From Dactylosporangium sp. AC04546 (lineage in GTDB: Bacteria > Actinomycetota > Actinomycetes > Mycobacteriales > Micromonosporaceae), in the NCBI RefSeq assembly GCF_022095675.1, contig NZ_JAHYSG010000091.1, positions 1-48,764 of the forward strand: a stretch of DNA of 48,764 nt. The letters run 5' to 3'. How positions within the stretch are numbered: position 1 is the stretch's first letter; every line of letters starts with the position of its first letter. This document shows, one piece after another, positions 8,225-17,166 of the stretch. The notes under the pieces are model-generated. The model searched no databases, was not told where the DNA came from, and saw only the letters and a program-made list of their open reading frames with translations. Made by a program: the position numbers and the translations under genes.

Positions 8225-8440
8225 ACGTTTGCCGGAATGACTCGGCTCCAGGTAGCAGATTCGGCGTAGCAGCACCCGCTGGACTTCGTCGTCGTCGCCT
8301 CCCGAACGGGCCGAGATTCTGCTCCATCCACCACACCCAGCGGCCCGGTTCGGTGGCGAACGCCGCAGCCGCGTCGGAGATTGAGTTACGCAGACCGATG
8401 TATACGTTCTCGAAGTCGACAGAACAGCGCCGCGCGGCCT
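8225..8440 (-). pseudogene. NYN/PIN-like domain protein remnant, frameshifted
   Basis: On the minus strand one frame reads SVDFENVYIGLRNSISDAAA, then FATEPGRWVWWMEQNLGPFG. A neighbouring frame continues with QRVLLRRICYLEPSHSG. Together they match the start of NYN-domain (LabA/limkain-like RNase) proteins: DxEN, then a helical insert ending in W-x-x-W, then R-x-L-V-R-x-C-Y-L. The DFEN aspartate of the catalytic site is present, but a frameshift lies near 8310 and the rest of the gene is missing. It breaks off next to the stop codon of the M23 peptidase, so the end of the conjugation-like run probably marks a junction. Confidence 0.5.
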
Positions 8441-8549
8441 TACGAACCGAGTTGAGCTTCGGCCATGTCGGGACCCCCGGGATGTGGGCTGTTCGACCAT
8501 GGACGGCCCGGAAAGCTGCTTCCGTTCACGTCGACTCTCGGAACCTGTT

Positions 8550-11500
8550 TCACCGCCGTACTCCGCCATTCTGAATCGGCAACAACAGCTGGGTCAGTCC
8601 AGCGGAGCGTTCGCCGATTTCCGGGAACACTTCGCCGTCAGCAGCGGGCACGAGGTCGTAGGAAGTGCCGGCACCGAGGGCGAGGTCGTTGGCCAACGGC
8701 ACGGTGGCCAACGCAGAACACAGGAAAAACTGCAGACGCCGCCATCGCTGAGTGAACAGGCGGTGTACGGCGTCGCGCTGGTCGAGCCCGTAGGCGATCC
8801 CGCATGCGACGGCGGACATCACCAGGTCGCGAGGCAGAAACGGCAGCTCCCCGCCGGTCTGCATAAACCTGTCAAGATGCCCACCAATGCTGGGAACGTC
8901 GACGGTGAGTGAGCCCTCGGGAATGACGATTCGGTCGGTGTCGCCGATGTGCACTAGATTCCAGAAAGCATCCGGGTCCGCATAGTGATCAAGCAACGCG
9001 TCCGCCACGGCTAGGCATGCACCGGTCTGCTGGAGAATGCCGATGATCGTCGAGGTTGTCGGCTCAACGCTGGACCATCGTTCATGCCACTGGTGCGTGG
9101 CGTACTGGAGATAGCGTGCCGTTCCGCCGCGGACAGCGCCCGGTGAGCCTAGGTCGGTGAGCTTGCCCGCGCGTAGTGCGGCGTGCAGCAGATCGCTCTT
9201 ACCGACCACGACGTAGAGCTCAGCCGGGCCCTGATCGCCCTCGAGTCTGGCGAGACGGTCTCCGAGGGCGGTCTGGGTACGGCCTCGCGTACGGCATGCC
9301 GCTTCCCGGTCTTTCATGGAGTTAGGGAGGCCGAGACTTCCTTGGACGACATCCTCCGCGAAACCCGCAGCGCGGAAGAGTTCGGCGGTTCCCCTGGCTA
9401 TCACCGGGTCCAGTACCCAGACCAACGCATCGTGCGCTAGGAGTTGCTCACGGCCCCGGGGGGTGCCGGACCAAGTTTCGCCGGGAGTATCGCTGATGCC
9501 GGTCCAGACGCGCCGACCGGCGCGGCTGGTGCGCAGCACCAATGGCTGGCTGGACTCAAGGCCCCAGCGCTCAGCGGATTGCACCCCGTCGACGACCTTC
9601 CTCCTGATGATCTCTCGTAAGGACTCCAGCGTGTCGGGCAACTCATGTTCCAGAAGCCTGGCCGGTTTAGCACGGTACTCGCCACTTGTTGGCGGAAGGG
9701 GTGTATGCCTGTCAAGGGTGGTTTCGTATGCGTCGCGGTATCTCGCGACCGGCGCATCTTCGAGCGGACTCAGCTCGAGTCGACGGATGTCGGACCCCGC
9801 CGTGCCGTCTAGCTCCCAGCGATCGGGGTTGGTGAGGCTCTGATGGAGCAGGCGGGCGACCAGGTATGACTTGCCGGACGCGATCGATCCGATGAGGGCG
9901 ACTGTCTTCCATTCTGTGATGAGCGGCCTTCTCGCGAAGACGTGTCCACTCCCGCACAGCAGGTAGACGTGCTCGACATCCGCCGCATCGAACAGTGGAA
10001 CCGTCGAAGTGGCCGGATTCCGTCGGCCAGCGATATGCGGGGTCAGCTGCCAGGCACGTGTCTGGTCCGCGGTCAGTGGGCCCACCTCGAGCTGGAAACT
10101 CGGCACGGTCACAAAGCGTCCAGACTTTCCGGGGACCAGCGGCGTTCCCAGCGTGGCACGGCAGACCGGGCATACCTGCCCGAATGTGCTCGTCAGATCA
10201 TCGGTGCCGGTGGTGCCTTCCGCGCGGTGTACTGCCTGAGCTCGAACACGACTGAACAAGCCGGTCAGCTGCTGCGACGCGGCATCCTGGACCGGACCGG
10301 CGGGGGTCAGCTCGTCTTCAATGTAATCGCCGATGACGTCGAGGACGGTTGCCGTCTCGTGTGCCGTCAACATGCCGAGCAGCACGTCCCGGACCCCGTC
10401 AACGAACTCAAACACTGCCGCGTACGGGCGTCGCACCACCAACTCACTGTCGAGGAACTGCCCGACCTGAGCCGACGCAACGCCTGGTAGCAGCTTGACC
10501 CGGACCGCCTCAATGACGGGTGGGACTAGCGGCGACGCACCGAGCAGCGCAGCGAGACGGTACACCTCCGGCGAGGCCGACCGCTGAAACCGCCGTACCA
10601 GTGTGTATGGATCGGAATGCGTTGGATCGTCAGACACAACCGCCTCCCGCGTCGAGAGCCGCCGCGACACGAGGTGTTCAAGGTCGAGTCGGCCAGCGGC
10701 CGCGAAGGCCCAGTCCCGCAACTCCGTGACCGCGCGCGACTCGGCAAACTCCAAGACTCGATCAGCGGCGTAGGCGATGACGTGCGGTAACTCGCCACGC
10801 TGCGCGGGGGCGAGCGCCTGCAAGTCCGCCGCTGTGTCGGCGAAGTCGGACTGGGTCAGGTTTCGATCGGCGGCAAGCGGCACCGTAGTGAGGTACCTCC
10901 GCAAATGCCCGTCGGCCGGCGGTAGCGCAGCGAGCAACCCAAACAGCCGCAATCGCTGTTCAAAGGTGATGTCGTACGGGGCCACCGGCGCGAGCCGTGC
11001 GGCGTGACTGGACCAGCGTGCATCTGCGTGATGGAACCGGTCGTGCCCTCGGAGCACCTCACGGTATACGTCTGTATCAATGTCTCGCAGGTCGCGTACC
11101 CGCACCGCGACGCCGTCGCTCTTCATCACCGCGACCACCGCGCCGAGCGTGGTACTCAATACCGGACCGCCGATCAGGCCCACACTGCTGAGCCCATCCA
11201 GGCGAAGGTAACGCGCTTGCAGTCCGAATCCGGCGGACCTGGCGGTCCGCGGACCGTGGATTTCGTCATTCTGGGCCTGGTGCCCCCAAGCCACCAACTC
11301 GCTGCCGAATGCCGGGGTCCTGACGTCCAACCAGGCGCAGGCATGATCGCTCGGCGGATCCGCGATGTGCAGCACCGCCAGATCTGGACCGACGTGTCGG
11401 ACCACCGCCTCATAGGCGTGGTTCCCGTGATGCACGGCAACCCGGGCTCCTGGTATTGCCGGTGCAACCTTGGCGCACGTGAGCACCGTTCCCGGCGCGA

Positions 11501-11765
11501 CGAAGAAACCCGTGCCCTCCGGCGCGTCTGCCGGACCGAAGCGAACGAGGCAACGGCCGAGCAGTTCGATGATGGCCATCGCCGGGTCGGGGTAGTTCGT
11601 CATTGCCAGCGGCGGCGCTGTCGACTTGGCCCCGAAGATCTCGGCGAAGACCTGAACGATGGTCGGGTTGGCGCCCGTTGCGGCGACGCCGCTGATATGG
11701 CCGGACGCGATGGAACCCGAAGCGTCGGCGACGAGTTGCTCCGGCTCTTGCCTGCGGCGCCTCAT
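8550..11765 (-). CDS. Multidomain conflict/signalling protein: pseudo-trypsin, SAV_2336-like, zinc ribbon, TRAFAC GTPase
   Basis: The 1071 residues fall into recognisable parts. Residues 65-215 have a trypsin-like fold (GTGFFVAPGTVLTCAK, DLAVLHI, GLIGGPVLS), but the catalytic His position is Lys99 and the Ser position is Ile198; Asp128 remains. Residues about 265-345 are a helical region resembling effector-associated domains. About 395-490 resemble the SAV_2336-type helical domain of actinobacterial conflict proteins (LAALLGASPLVPPVIEA, VRDVLLGML). CPVC at 532-535 with C604 and H608 forms a zinc ribbon. A GTPase domain follows with G1 GSIASGKS 626-633, G3 DTPG 759-762 and G4-like GKSD 855-858, close to the double-GTPase families. 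The start overlaps the upstream gene as ATGA. Domain names are from memory. Confidence 0.7.
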   Translation of the reverse strand: MRRRRQEPEQLVADASGSIASGHISGVAATGANPTIVQVFAEIFGAKSTAPPLAMTNYPDPAMAIIELLGRCLVRFGPADAPEGTGFFVAPGTVLTCAKVAPAIPGARVAVHHGNHAYEAVVRHVGPDLAVLHIADPPSDHACAWLDVRTPAFGSELVAWGHQAQNDEIHGPRTARSAGFGLQARYLRLDGLSSVGLIGGPVLSTTLGAVVAVMKSDGVAVRVRDLRDIDTDVYREVLRGHDRFHHADARWSSHAARLAPVAPYDITFEQRLRLFGLLAALPPADGHLRRYLTTVPLAADRNLTQSDFADTAADLQALAPAQRGELPHVIAYAADRVLEFAESRAVTELRDWAFAAAGRLDLEHLVSRRLSTREAVVSDDPTHSDPYTLVRRFQRSASPEVYRLAALLGASPLVPPVIEAVRVKLLPGVASAQVGQFLDSELVVRRPYAAVFEFVDGVRDVLLGMLTAHETATVLDVIGDYIEDELTPAGPVQDAASQQLTGLFSRVRAQAVHRAEGTTGTDDLTSTFGQVCPVCRATLGTPLVPGKSGRFVTVPSFQLEVGPLTADQTRAWQLTPHIAGRRNPATSTVPLFDAADVEHVYLLCGSGHVFARRPLITEWKTVALIGSIASGKSYLVARLLHQSLTNPDRWELDGTAGSDIRRLELSPLEDAPVARYRDAYETTLDRHTPLPPTSGEYRAKPARLLEHELPDTLESLREIIRRKVVDGVQSAERWGLESSQPLVLRTSRAGRRVWTGISDTPGETWSGTPRGREQLLAHDALVWVLDPVIARGTAELFRAAGFAEDVVQGSLGLPNSMKDREAACRTRGRTQTALGDRLARLEGDQGPAELYVVVGKSDLLHAALRAGKLTDLGSPGAVRGGTARYLQYATHQWHERWSSVEPTTSTIIGILQQTGACLAVADALLDHYADPDAFWNLVHIGDTDRIVIPEGSLTVDVPSIGGHLDRFMQTGGELPFLPRDLVMSAVACGIAYGLDQRDAVHRLFTQRWRRLQFFLCSALATVPLANDLALGAGTSYDLVPAADGEVFPEIGERSAGLTQLLLPIQNGGVRR

Positions 11766-12028
11766 CGCTGCTGAATAATGACAGAGTTATCGCCGGTCGA
11801 TACGACGCCGCTAACCTCAACAGCAGTCACACTTCGCGACGCGGCCGAGGCCCCCGCGTTGTGGACTGGACGCGCCAACATGAGCGTGACGACCGACGCG
11901 ATGAAGCCACCCACTCCAGCAAGCCAGCTGGCGACCTCCAAGCCGCGCAGGCCAAACAGCAGCGCCGCCACTCCCAGACCCATGACGATTACCACCCCAG
12001 ATGAGATGATCACCCAACGTCGCTTCAC
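11762..12028 (-). CDS. Small two-helix membrane protein with a GDN-type tail, partner of the GTPase protein
   Basis: From GTG 12028, preceded by GGAAG at 5 bases, the 88-residue product is MKRRWVIISS followed by two hydrophobic helices (about 5-25 and 30-53). The tail ends TAVEVSGVVSTGDNSVIIQQ plus Arg. Short beta-type tails of the STGDN-x-x-I-I-Q form recur in actinobacterial proteins next to trypsin-, vWA- or STAND-type conflict genes. The stop TGA overlaps the ATG of the downstream 1071-residue protein by 4 bases, so the two are probably translationally coupled and act together, with this one as membrane anchor. An upstream ATG at 12124 is possible but lacks a good binding site. Confidence 0.65.
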   Translation of the reverse strand: MKRRWVIISSGVVIVMGLGVAALLFGLRGLEVASWLAGVGGFIASVVTLMLARPVHNAGASAASRSVTAVEVSGVVSTGDNSVIIQQR

Positions 12029-12454
12029 GGTCACTTCCACATCATCGAAAACGTGACGGCCACTTGCAACACCTAGACGGCTCGATCGCGCCGATGAAAC
12101 CCGGTCAGCACGAGCCAGCCGCACCCTGCTTCACCGCGACAATCAACCAACGGGCGCTTGAACTGGAGGCAGCCCGAACTTGGTCAACCGTCAGTATGCA
12201 GAGCGCTCGAACGCTCGCCAGAACCCCGAGTCGAGCTTCAACCGCCGACGGCGGCACCACAAGAGACATTCCGGTGCCATTGCCGAGCCTCCTCAGCGCG
12301 CTGCCCTGCTGGGCGTCCAGCCAGCGCGCGGCAGGACTTCGCCGAGAACGTCGATGACGAGCACCTTCCGCGGTCTCGACCCGCGCTGAGGAACTGCCAC
12401 CCGGGATGGTTGACCAGACCGAACCGACGGGCGCGGCATGGCGTGGCCAGCCGA
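12029..12454. other. Stretch without a firm gene
   Basis: The region between the membrane-protein gene and the pseudogene to its right holds an open minus-strand frame (12105-12458), but its composition (Ala/Ser/Arg, weak third-position bias) is not convincing. I recognise no motif. It may include the promoter of the two-gene GTPase module. Confidence 0.35.
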
Positions 12455-12845
12455 TCAATGACTGGTCACCACCCGGTCGACCGTCTCCGTCCAGCTGCTC
12501 GCGTCTGACGCAACGCTCGTGATGTCTCTGCTGCGCACCAACTCCTGGATCGCAGCAGTCATTGCCGCTACAACCGTCTCAGGCACGATCAGCTGATCAA
12601 CGGCCCGGAATTAGCTGCCGCTGGCAACCTCGTCAGTCTCCCTCCACCGCGCCAGCAAACGACCAACGTCGTCCAGGGGTGAAGATCGTCAGCACCCACA
12701 TGGGGCCGTTGGGGAGCTCGACGAGCGCGTCGACGTTCGCCACCGTGTCCACAGCGCCTGTGCTTGGATCGAGCAGGAACCGCGCCACGAACGTCGGCTC
12801 GGTGATGATCGTGTACAGATCACTGGCCCCATGAACCCGAGTCAT
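12455..12845 (-). pseudogene. Decayed gene of unknown function with frameshift and nonsense codon
   Basis: The 5' part (MTRVHGASDL, TEPTFVARFLLDPSTGAV, VDALVELPNGPMWVLTIFT) has clear coding character. Near 12680 the sense continues in another frame as LDDVGRLLARWRETDEVASG followed by S. A TAA at about 12625 interrupts it, and the same frame resumes as FRAVDQLIVPETVVAAMTAA and runs to TGA 12455-12457. Joined, the parts form one protein of about 130 residues. The arrangement recalls small actinobacterial proteins found near toxin or conflict genes, but I cannot name the family. Two independent lesions indicate a pseudogene rather than a sequencing slip. Confidence 0.6.
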
Positions 12846-13004
12846 GGCTCACGCCTGCTGGCAACCGCCGCCTACGCGCCTATGGGTGACCTATCGCGAC
12901 TCGGAGGGAGCCGATCGTTTCGACGCCTGGCGACGTACTGGATGGATCGGTCGGCGGGGCAGCCGCCGCACAGGGCGACGAAGTCGACCGCCGCCGTGGC
13001 CAGG

Positions 13005-13907
13005 TCAGACGGCGGAGCCAGTCCCATCTCCCGGGCCCATGACGCTCTCTGCGGCGGATGCCGCACCGCGAGGCAGATACCGCCGGGCGGTGGACTCGCT
13101 GACAGCGGCGTCGGCAGCGATCTGTGCCGGTGTCCCGTCCGGACGTTCGGCGTATGCGCGCTCAACTCTCGCCCGTGAGGTCAGCACCGGCGGCCTGGCG
13201 CGCTCTGGCGGTCCCGATCGATCCTTTGCAGGTTCTTCCGTTGGCAAGTCGGGTGCAGCCGTCTCGAAGGGCCCGCTGGGAGGTTCATTCAGGCCCAACT
13301 CGTTCGGCGACGACACGGCCGGCGGGTGGACTGCAGGTTCGGCCGATACGTCCGCCGCGGCCGATGCAGTCGGTGTGGCGTCCGACGTGACTGAGCGAAT
13401 CCCGTCGGCCGATGCGTGCGGATCGGCGATCGCTGGCGGCGTTGCGTTCGTGACCGGCGCTACGAGTGTCGGGCGCTCAGTGCGGTTGAGCATCTCTACG
13501 ACGAGGAAGAGCGCGAGTGGTGGCCAGCCGGCGACGATGCGGGCCCCGATCGTAGGGTCGGCGGCGGCGATGTTGGCGGCGAGGGACGCCGCCACCCCGA
13601 CCACGAAGGCGACTCTGGCGGAAATGCGAGGGCGCCGCCCATTGGTTTTGTCGCCGGCCATCAGGGCCGATGCAACCACGAGCATGCCGTCGACCGAGAC
13701 GGGCACCCACTTCGCTACGAGCGGGTCTTCCCCGAACGTCGTGGCGACTTCGACCATGTGCCGCCACGACGCCCACGCTGCGATGCCGGCGACGACGGCC
13801 GCTCCGGCCGCTGCTGCCAACCTGGTCAGGGCTGCGGTCATCGGGCGAGAACGCACGACGGGCTGCCCCATCGTCGCGGATCGAACCTGCAGGTCGCTGC
13901 GAGTCAT
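13005..13907 (-). CDS. DUF2637 (SpdB-like) membrane protein with C-terminal HTH
   Basis: The 300-residue protein begins MTRSDLQVRS. Membrane helices lie at about 25-45 (RLAAAAGAAVVAGIAAWASW), 60-80 (VPVSVDGMLVVASALMAG), 95-115 and 125-143. The WASWRHM and P-x-x-VDGMLVVAS arrangement is characteristic of DUF2637, which includes the SpdB-type spread proteins of Streptomyces plasmids. A Pro/Ala/Thr-rich linker follows, then a C-terminal helix-turn-helix (TPAQIAADAAVSESTARRYL). The start at ATG 13907 has a CAGGGGGAA site upstream. The family is linked to intramycelial plasmid spread; the HTH suggests a DNA-contacting role. It sits beside the LysM-BTAD gene on the same strand. Confidence 0.78.
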   Translation of the reverse strand: MTRSDLQVRSATMGQPVVRSRPMTAALTRLAAAAGAAVVAGIAAWASWRHMVEVATTFGEDPLVAKWVPVSVDGMLVVASALMAGDKTNGRRPRISARVAFVVGVAASLAANIAAADPTIGARIVAGWPPLALFLVVEMLNRTERPTLVAPVTNATPPAIADPHASADGIRSVTSDATPTASAAADVSAEPAVHPPAVSSPNELGLNEPPSGPFETAAPDLPTEEPAKDRSGPPERARPPVLTSRARVERAYAERPDGTPAQIAADAAVSESTARRYLPRGAASAAESVMGPGDGTGSAV

Positions 13908-14007
13908 GGCGTTCCCCCTGCCTGGGCGGCAGTGCGTGTGGTCAGTCGCGCCGGGCGACACCGCGCCTTGCGCTGATTGTCGGCAGCGGTGCGGGGCCGT
14001 GACATGT

Positions 14008-17000
14008 TCATGACCGTCGGCCGGCGGTGTGGATCGCGGGGTCGTCGGCGCGATGCGGGTCGTGGCTGGCCGGTCGGCGCCCGTTGAGGTCGGCGCGTAG
14101 TTGCCGGGCGAGGGTGACAGTGGTGTCGTCGGGTTCGGTGTCGAGTTCGCGTAGCGCTGTGGTCAATGCGTCGAGCAGGGCTCGGATGCCGCCGCTGTCA
14201 CGCAACGCGTGCCGGGCTTGCATGGCCCGGCGATACAGGTCCTCGTTGTACCGGTCGAGGCTGATGGCCGTGATGAGGCGTTCGTCGGCGGCGGCTGGGT
14301 CGGTGCCGAGCAGGTCGTCCGCGAGCAGTACGTGCGCCTCGACGCCGAGCCGGCGTGCCGTTTCGCGGTGTGGTTCGACCCAGTCGTAGTCGCAGCCGTC
14401 GGCGAGGGGCGCCGTGTACACGGCGCACGCCTCGGTCAGCAATGCTGCACGGGTATCGCCGGAGGCGAGGCGGGCACGGTTGAGCAGCTCCCGCAGCTGC
14501 CATAGGTCGACTTCCACGGTATCGGGGTCGAGCCGGTACCTGGCCGTGGCACCGTGCTTCACCAAGTGGCCGCCGGGCACAGACCCGCCGGCGCGGCCGA
14601 GCACGTGCCGCAGATTGCTGGCGTTGGTGTGTACCTGCTGGTTCGCAGCCCGCAGCCGCACGTCGGGCAGCAACTGGTCGGCGATGGTGGCGGTGTCGGC
14701 GCCGTCCGGGTGGCAGGCGAGGAAGACGGCGAGCTCTGCGGCTTTGGCGCGTAGTGGCCGTCCGGGCAGCACCGTGTCCTCGATGCGTGGCCGGCCGAGG
14801 ACCCGCAGCCGCGCGGTGCGCCCCGCCAACTGTTGCTCGTGTCCGTCGCCTGCTGACGGTTCGGCCGTTCGCGGGCCTTCGACTGATGCCGCTGCCCTGG
14901 CTACCGGCGTGGCCGGCACTGGCCTTTCAGGACTGTCCGATGCTGTCGCGCTCCGCGTTGATGCGGTCGGCTGTGACGCGCCCGGTACCGCGGCGTCCCG
15001 TCTTGGTATGTCCGTTGTCGGGGCGTCCGATCCTGGCACCTCGCTCGTCGCGTCCGAGTCGTGATCCGCTGATCCACTCATGTGGGCTGCCCGCAGTGTG
15101 GTCAGCAGGTCGACGGCGTCGGCGGTGGTGAGGGTGCCGATCCGGTCGGCGACGGAGGGCAGCGGCGGTCCGGCGAGGACGTGGGTGTACCCGTCCGTGT
15201 CGACGTCGATGGCGCTGTCGCCGAACGGGCTTCCGACGGCCACGACCACGACTGTGCCTGGTTCGTCGACTGCGGTGACGGTTCTACGGAGCCGGGCTTC
15301 TGCCTGCGCAGACGGGTGGTCGACGAGCAGCAGTAGTGGTTGCCGGCTGATGCCCGCCCGGCGGCCGCCGTCGCCGCCTTCGTCGCTGTCGTGCGCCGCG
15401 TGCCTGGCCCGCTGGAGCAGGACCGTGTCAGCGACGGTCAGGAGTTCATCGATGTCAGCGGCGACGTGCAGGGCGGGCCACGGCTCCAGCTGGGCAGGTG
15501 TGATCCCGAGCAGCGTGGTGAACGTCGAGCGGGTCACAACGACTCGAGCACCTCGAGGACTTCCAGTGGCCGGCGGTTGCTGTTCTGCATCGGCCGACAA
15601 CACGGTGGCGAGTATGCCGCGGGCGGCGCCATGGGCGCCGTCGCCGACGAGACCGACCCACCCGCCGAGGCGGTCCAAGCCGCCCAGACCGGCCAGCGGC
15701 TCCAAACGGTCCGGATCGTCACGATCGGCGGGGTCGCCCGCTCCGGTCGACGGCCGTACATCCCGGCTGATCGTCGTTGCGTCGCGCTGCGCTGATCGGC
15801 GGCGCACCGCCTGGTACACCTGGGCTGCGACGCCCGCTGCGGGTATCTGGCCGGTCGCACTGGTCACACTGGTCAGGCCGGTGGCGTCGGCGTTGTGGTC
15901 GTCGCTGGGCTGGCGTGCACGCCGCCGACGTGCTACCGCGACGCTGGCGGCGGCCGCGATGACGAGGGCAAGGGTCCAGGGAAGGTAGCTGCCGCTCGGC
16001 AGCTGAACGCCGCTGTCGGCGGCACCACCGTCGTGGGTGGGCCGGATGGTCGGTGCGCTGCTGGAGGGTGGCTCCGAAGCGCTGGCACCCGTTTCGGTGG
16101 TCGGCCCGCTGGAGGTTGCGGTGGATGGCCCTGCTGATGTGCTGCCCGGGGCTTCGGTGGGTGCCGCGGTGGACGGTTCGACGACGCCGTCCGGGTCGCC
16201 ACCCGGGTCGCCACCCGGGTCGCCAGCCGGGTCGCCCGGGTCGACGTCGGTCGTCGGTGGCTGTGGTTCGACCTCGCTCGGTGCCGCCTGGCCGGGTGGC
16301 ATGGCCAGGTCCCAGCCGGGATAGATGACGTCGCAGTCGCGCAGTGTTCCTCCGACGGCTGCCCAGTGCCGGTGCCAGTTGAGGTCGCAGATGTCCGTCC
16401 AGCGGCCGGCGTCGCCGAGCTGGTCGGCGGCGATCCGCGACAGGGTGTCGCCGCGCCGGACGACGTACGTGGCGGCGGGCGCCGCCAGGACCGGAGGACC
16501 GACGATCGTGACGCCGGTGAGCTCAGCGGTGCGCGGCTCGAACAACGGCACGTCGATGGCCGACAGCGGTGTCGGCGGCACAGCCGGGAGCATGGCCGGC
16601 GGCGTGGGCTCGTCGCCGGCGGCGGGAGCGGCCGGGGCCGCAGCCGCAGGGGCGGCGCTGCCGAAACTGCCCATGATGTTGTTGAACAGCAGCATGAGGC
16701 TGCCGGCGGCGCTGCTCACCGCCGCGTGGACGGGCACCGGCAGCCGCCAGTTCGCGGTGCCCCGGCGGACGGTGTCGATCACGTCGGCCAGGGTCGTGTA
16801 GACCAGTGCGCCCCACACTGCCCACCCGGTGGCGACCGCGCCGAGCGCCACGGCCGCGGGCGACATCGGGTCGGCCACGACGAGCGCGAGGTCGATGCTG
16901 TCGAACACGGCCCGGCCGAAGGTGTGCAGTGGCCACGGCAGGCCGACGAGGCCCGCGACGAGCCATCCCGCGTGCCACAACCATCGGATCGCCCGCCGGC

Positions 17001-17166
17001 CGGTGGACAGCAGCGGGTGGAGTCGGCCCTGGGTCCATCTGCGGCGTCGGCGTCCGGCCCGACGCTGCCGCGCCGGAACGCGGCGGCCGTCGTCTCGCCG
17101 GACCGTAGGTCTCAGCGCGACGCCCACGACGAGTCTCGCTGCGAGTCGCGTCACCAGTCTCGCCAT
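14008..17166 (-). CDS. Giant membrane protein with LysM and BTAD domains (1052 aa)
   Basis: Basic N-terminus with membrane helices at about 50-75, 95-115 and 140-160. A LysM domain (about 229-285; YVVRRGDTLSRIAADQLG to VIYPGWDL) should bind peptidoglycan outside the cell. A Gly-Asp-Pro/Ser/Thr-rich linker follows, another membrane helix at about 393-412 (LPWTLALVIAAAASVAVA), a long variable region and, from about 785 to 1040, a BTAD region. The BTAD part has a winged-helix-like start (LRVLGRPRI, then ANQQVHTNASNLRHVLG) and TPR-like helices. Such LysM-BTAD membrane proteins recur on actinobacterial elements. BTAD domains are known from SARP regulators, where they bind DNA or partners. A link from wall sensing to regulation is inference. 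Confidence 0.78.
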   Translation of the reverse strand: MARLVTRLAARLVVGVALRPTVRRDDGRRVPARQRRAGRRRRRWTQGRLHPLLSTGRRAIRWLWHAGWLVAGLVGLPWPLHTFGRAVFDSIDLALVVADPMSPAAVALGAVATGWAVWGALVYTTLADVIDTVRRGTANWRLPVPVHAAVSSAAGSLMLLFNNIMGSFGSAAPAAAAPAAPAAGDEPTPPAMLPAVPPTPLSAIDVPLFEPRTAELTGVTIVGPPVLAAPAATYVVRRGDTLSRIAADQLGDAGRWTDICDLNWHRHWAAVGGTLRDCDVIYPGWDLAMPPGQAAPSEVEPQPPTTDVDPGDPAGDPGGDPGGDPDGVVEPSTAAPTEAPGSTSAGPSTATSSGPTTETGASASEPPSSSAPTIRPTHDGGAADSGVQLPSGSYLPWTLALVIAAAASVAVARRRRARQPSDDHNADATGLTSVTSATGQIPAAGVAAQVYQAVRRRSAQRDATTISRDVRPSTGAGDPADRDDPDRLEPLAGLGGLDRLGGWVGLVGDGAHGAARGILATVLSADAEQQPPATGSPRGARVVVTRSTFTTLLGITPAQLEPWPALHVAADIDELLTVADTVLLQRARHAAHDSDEGGDGGRRAGISRQPLLLLVDHPSAQAEARLRRTVTAVDEPGTVVVVAVGSPFGDSAIDVDTDGYTHVLAGPPLPSVADRIGTLTTADAVDLLTTLRAAHMSGSADHDSDATSEVPGSDAPTTDIPRRDAAVPGASQPTASTRSATASDSPERPVPATPVARAAASVEGPRTAEPSAGDGHEQQLAGRTARLRVLGRPRIEDTVLPGRPLRAKAAELAVFLACHPDGADTATIADQLLPDVRLRAANQQVHTNASNLRHVLGRAGGSVPGGHLVKHGATARYRLDPDTVEVDLWQLRELLNRARLASGDTRAALLTEACAVYTAPLADGCDYDWVEPHRETARRLGVEAHVLLADDLLGTDPAAADERLITAISLDRYNEDLYRRAMQARHALRDSGGIRALLDALTTALRELDTEPDDTTVTLARQLRADLNGRRPASHDPHRADDPAIHTAGRRS
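16191..16242. repeat. Tandem 12-bp repeat GGGTCGCCACCC within the LysM-BTAD gene
   Basis: At least three near-identical copies of GGGTCGCCACCC, then GGGTCGCCAGCC and GGGTCGCCC, run in tandem. On the coding strand they give repeated Gly-Asp-Pro in the linker between the LysM domain and the membrane helix. Copy number is likely to vary between strains. Confidence 0.75.

Noticed and set aside
12105..12458. 117-residue minus-strand frame
   Set aside because: Ala/Ser/Arg-rich with weak third-position bias and no motif.
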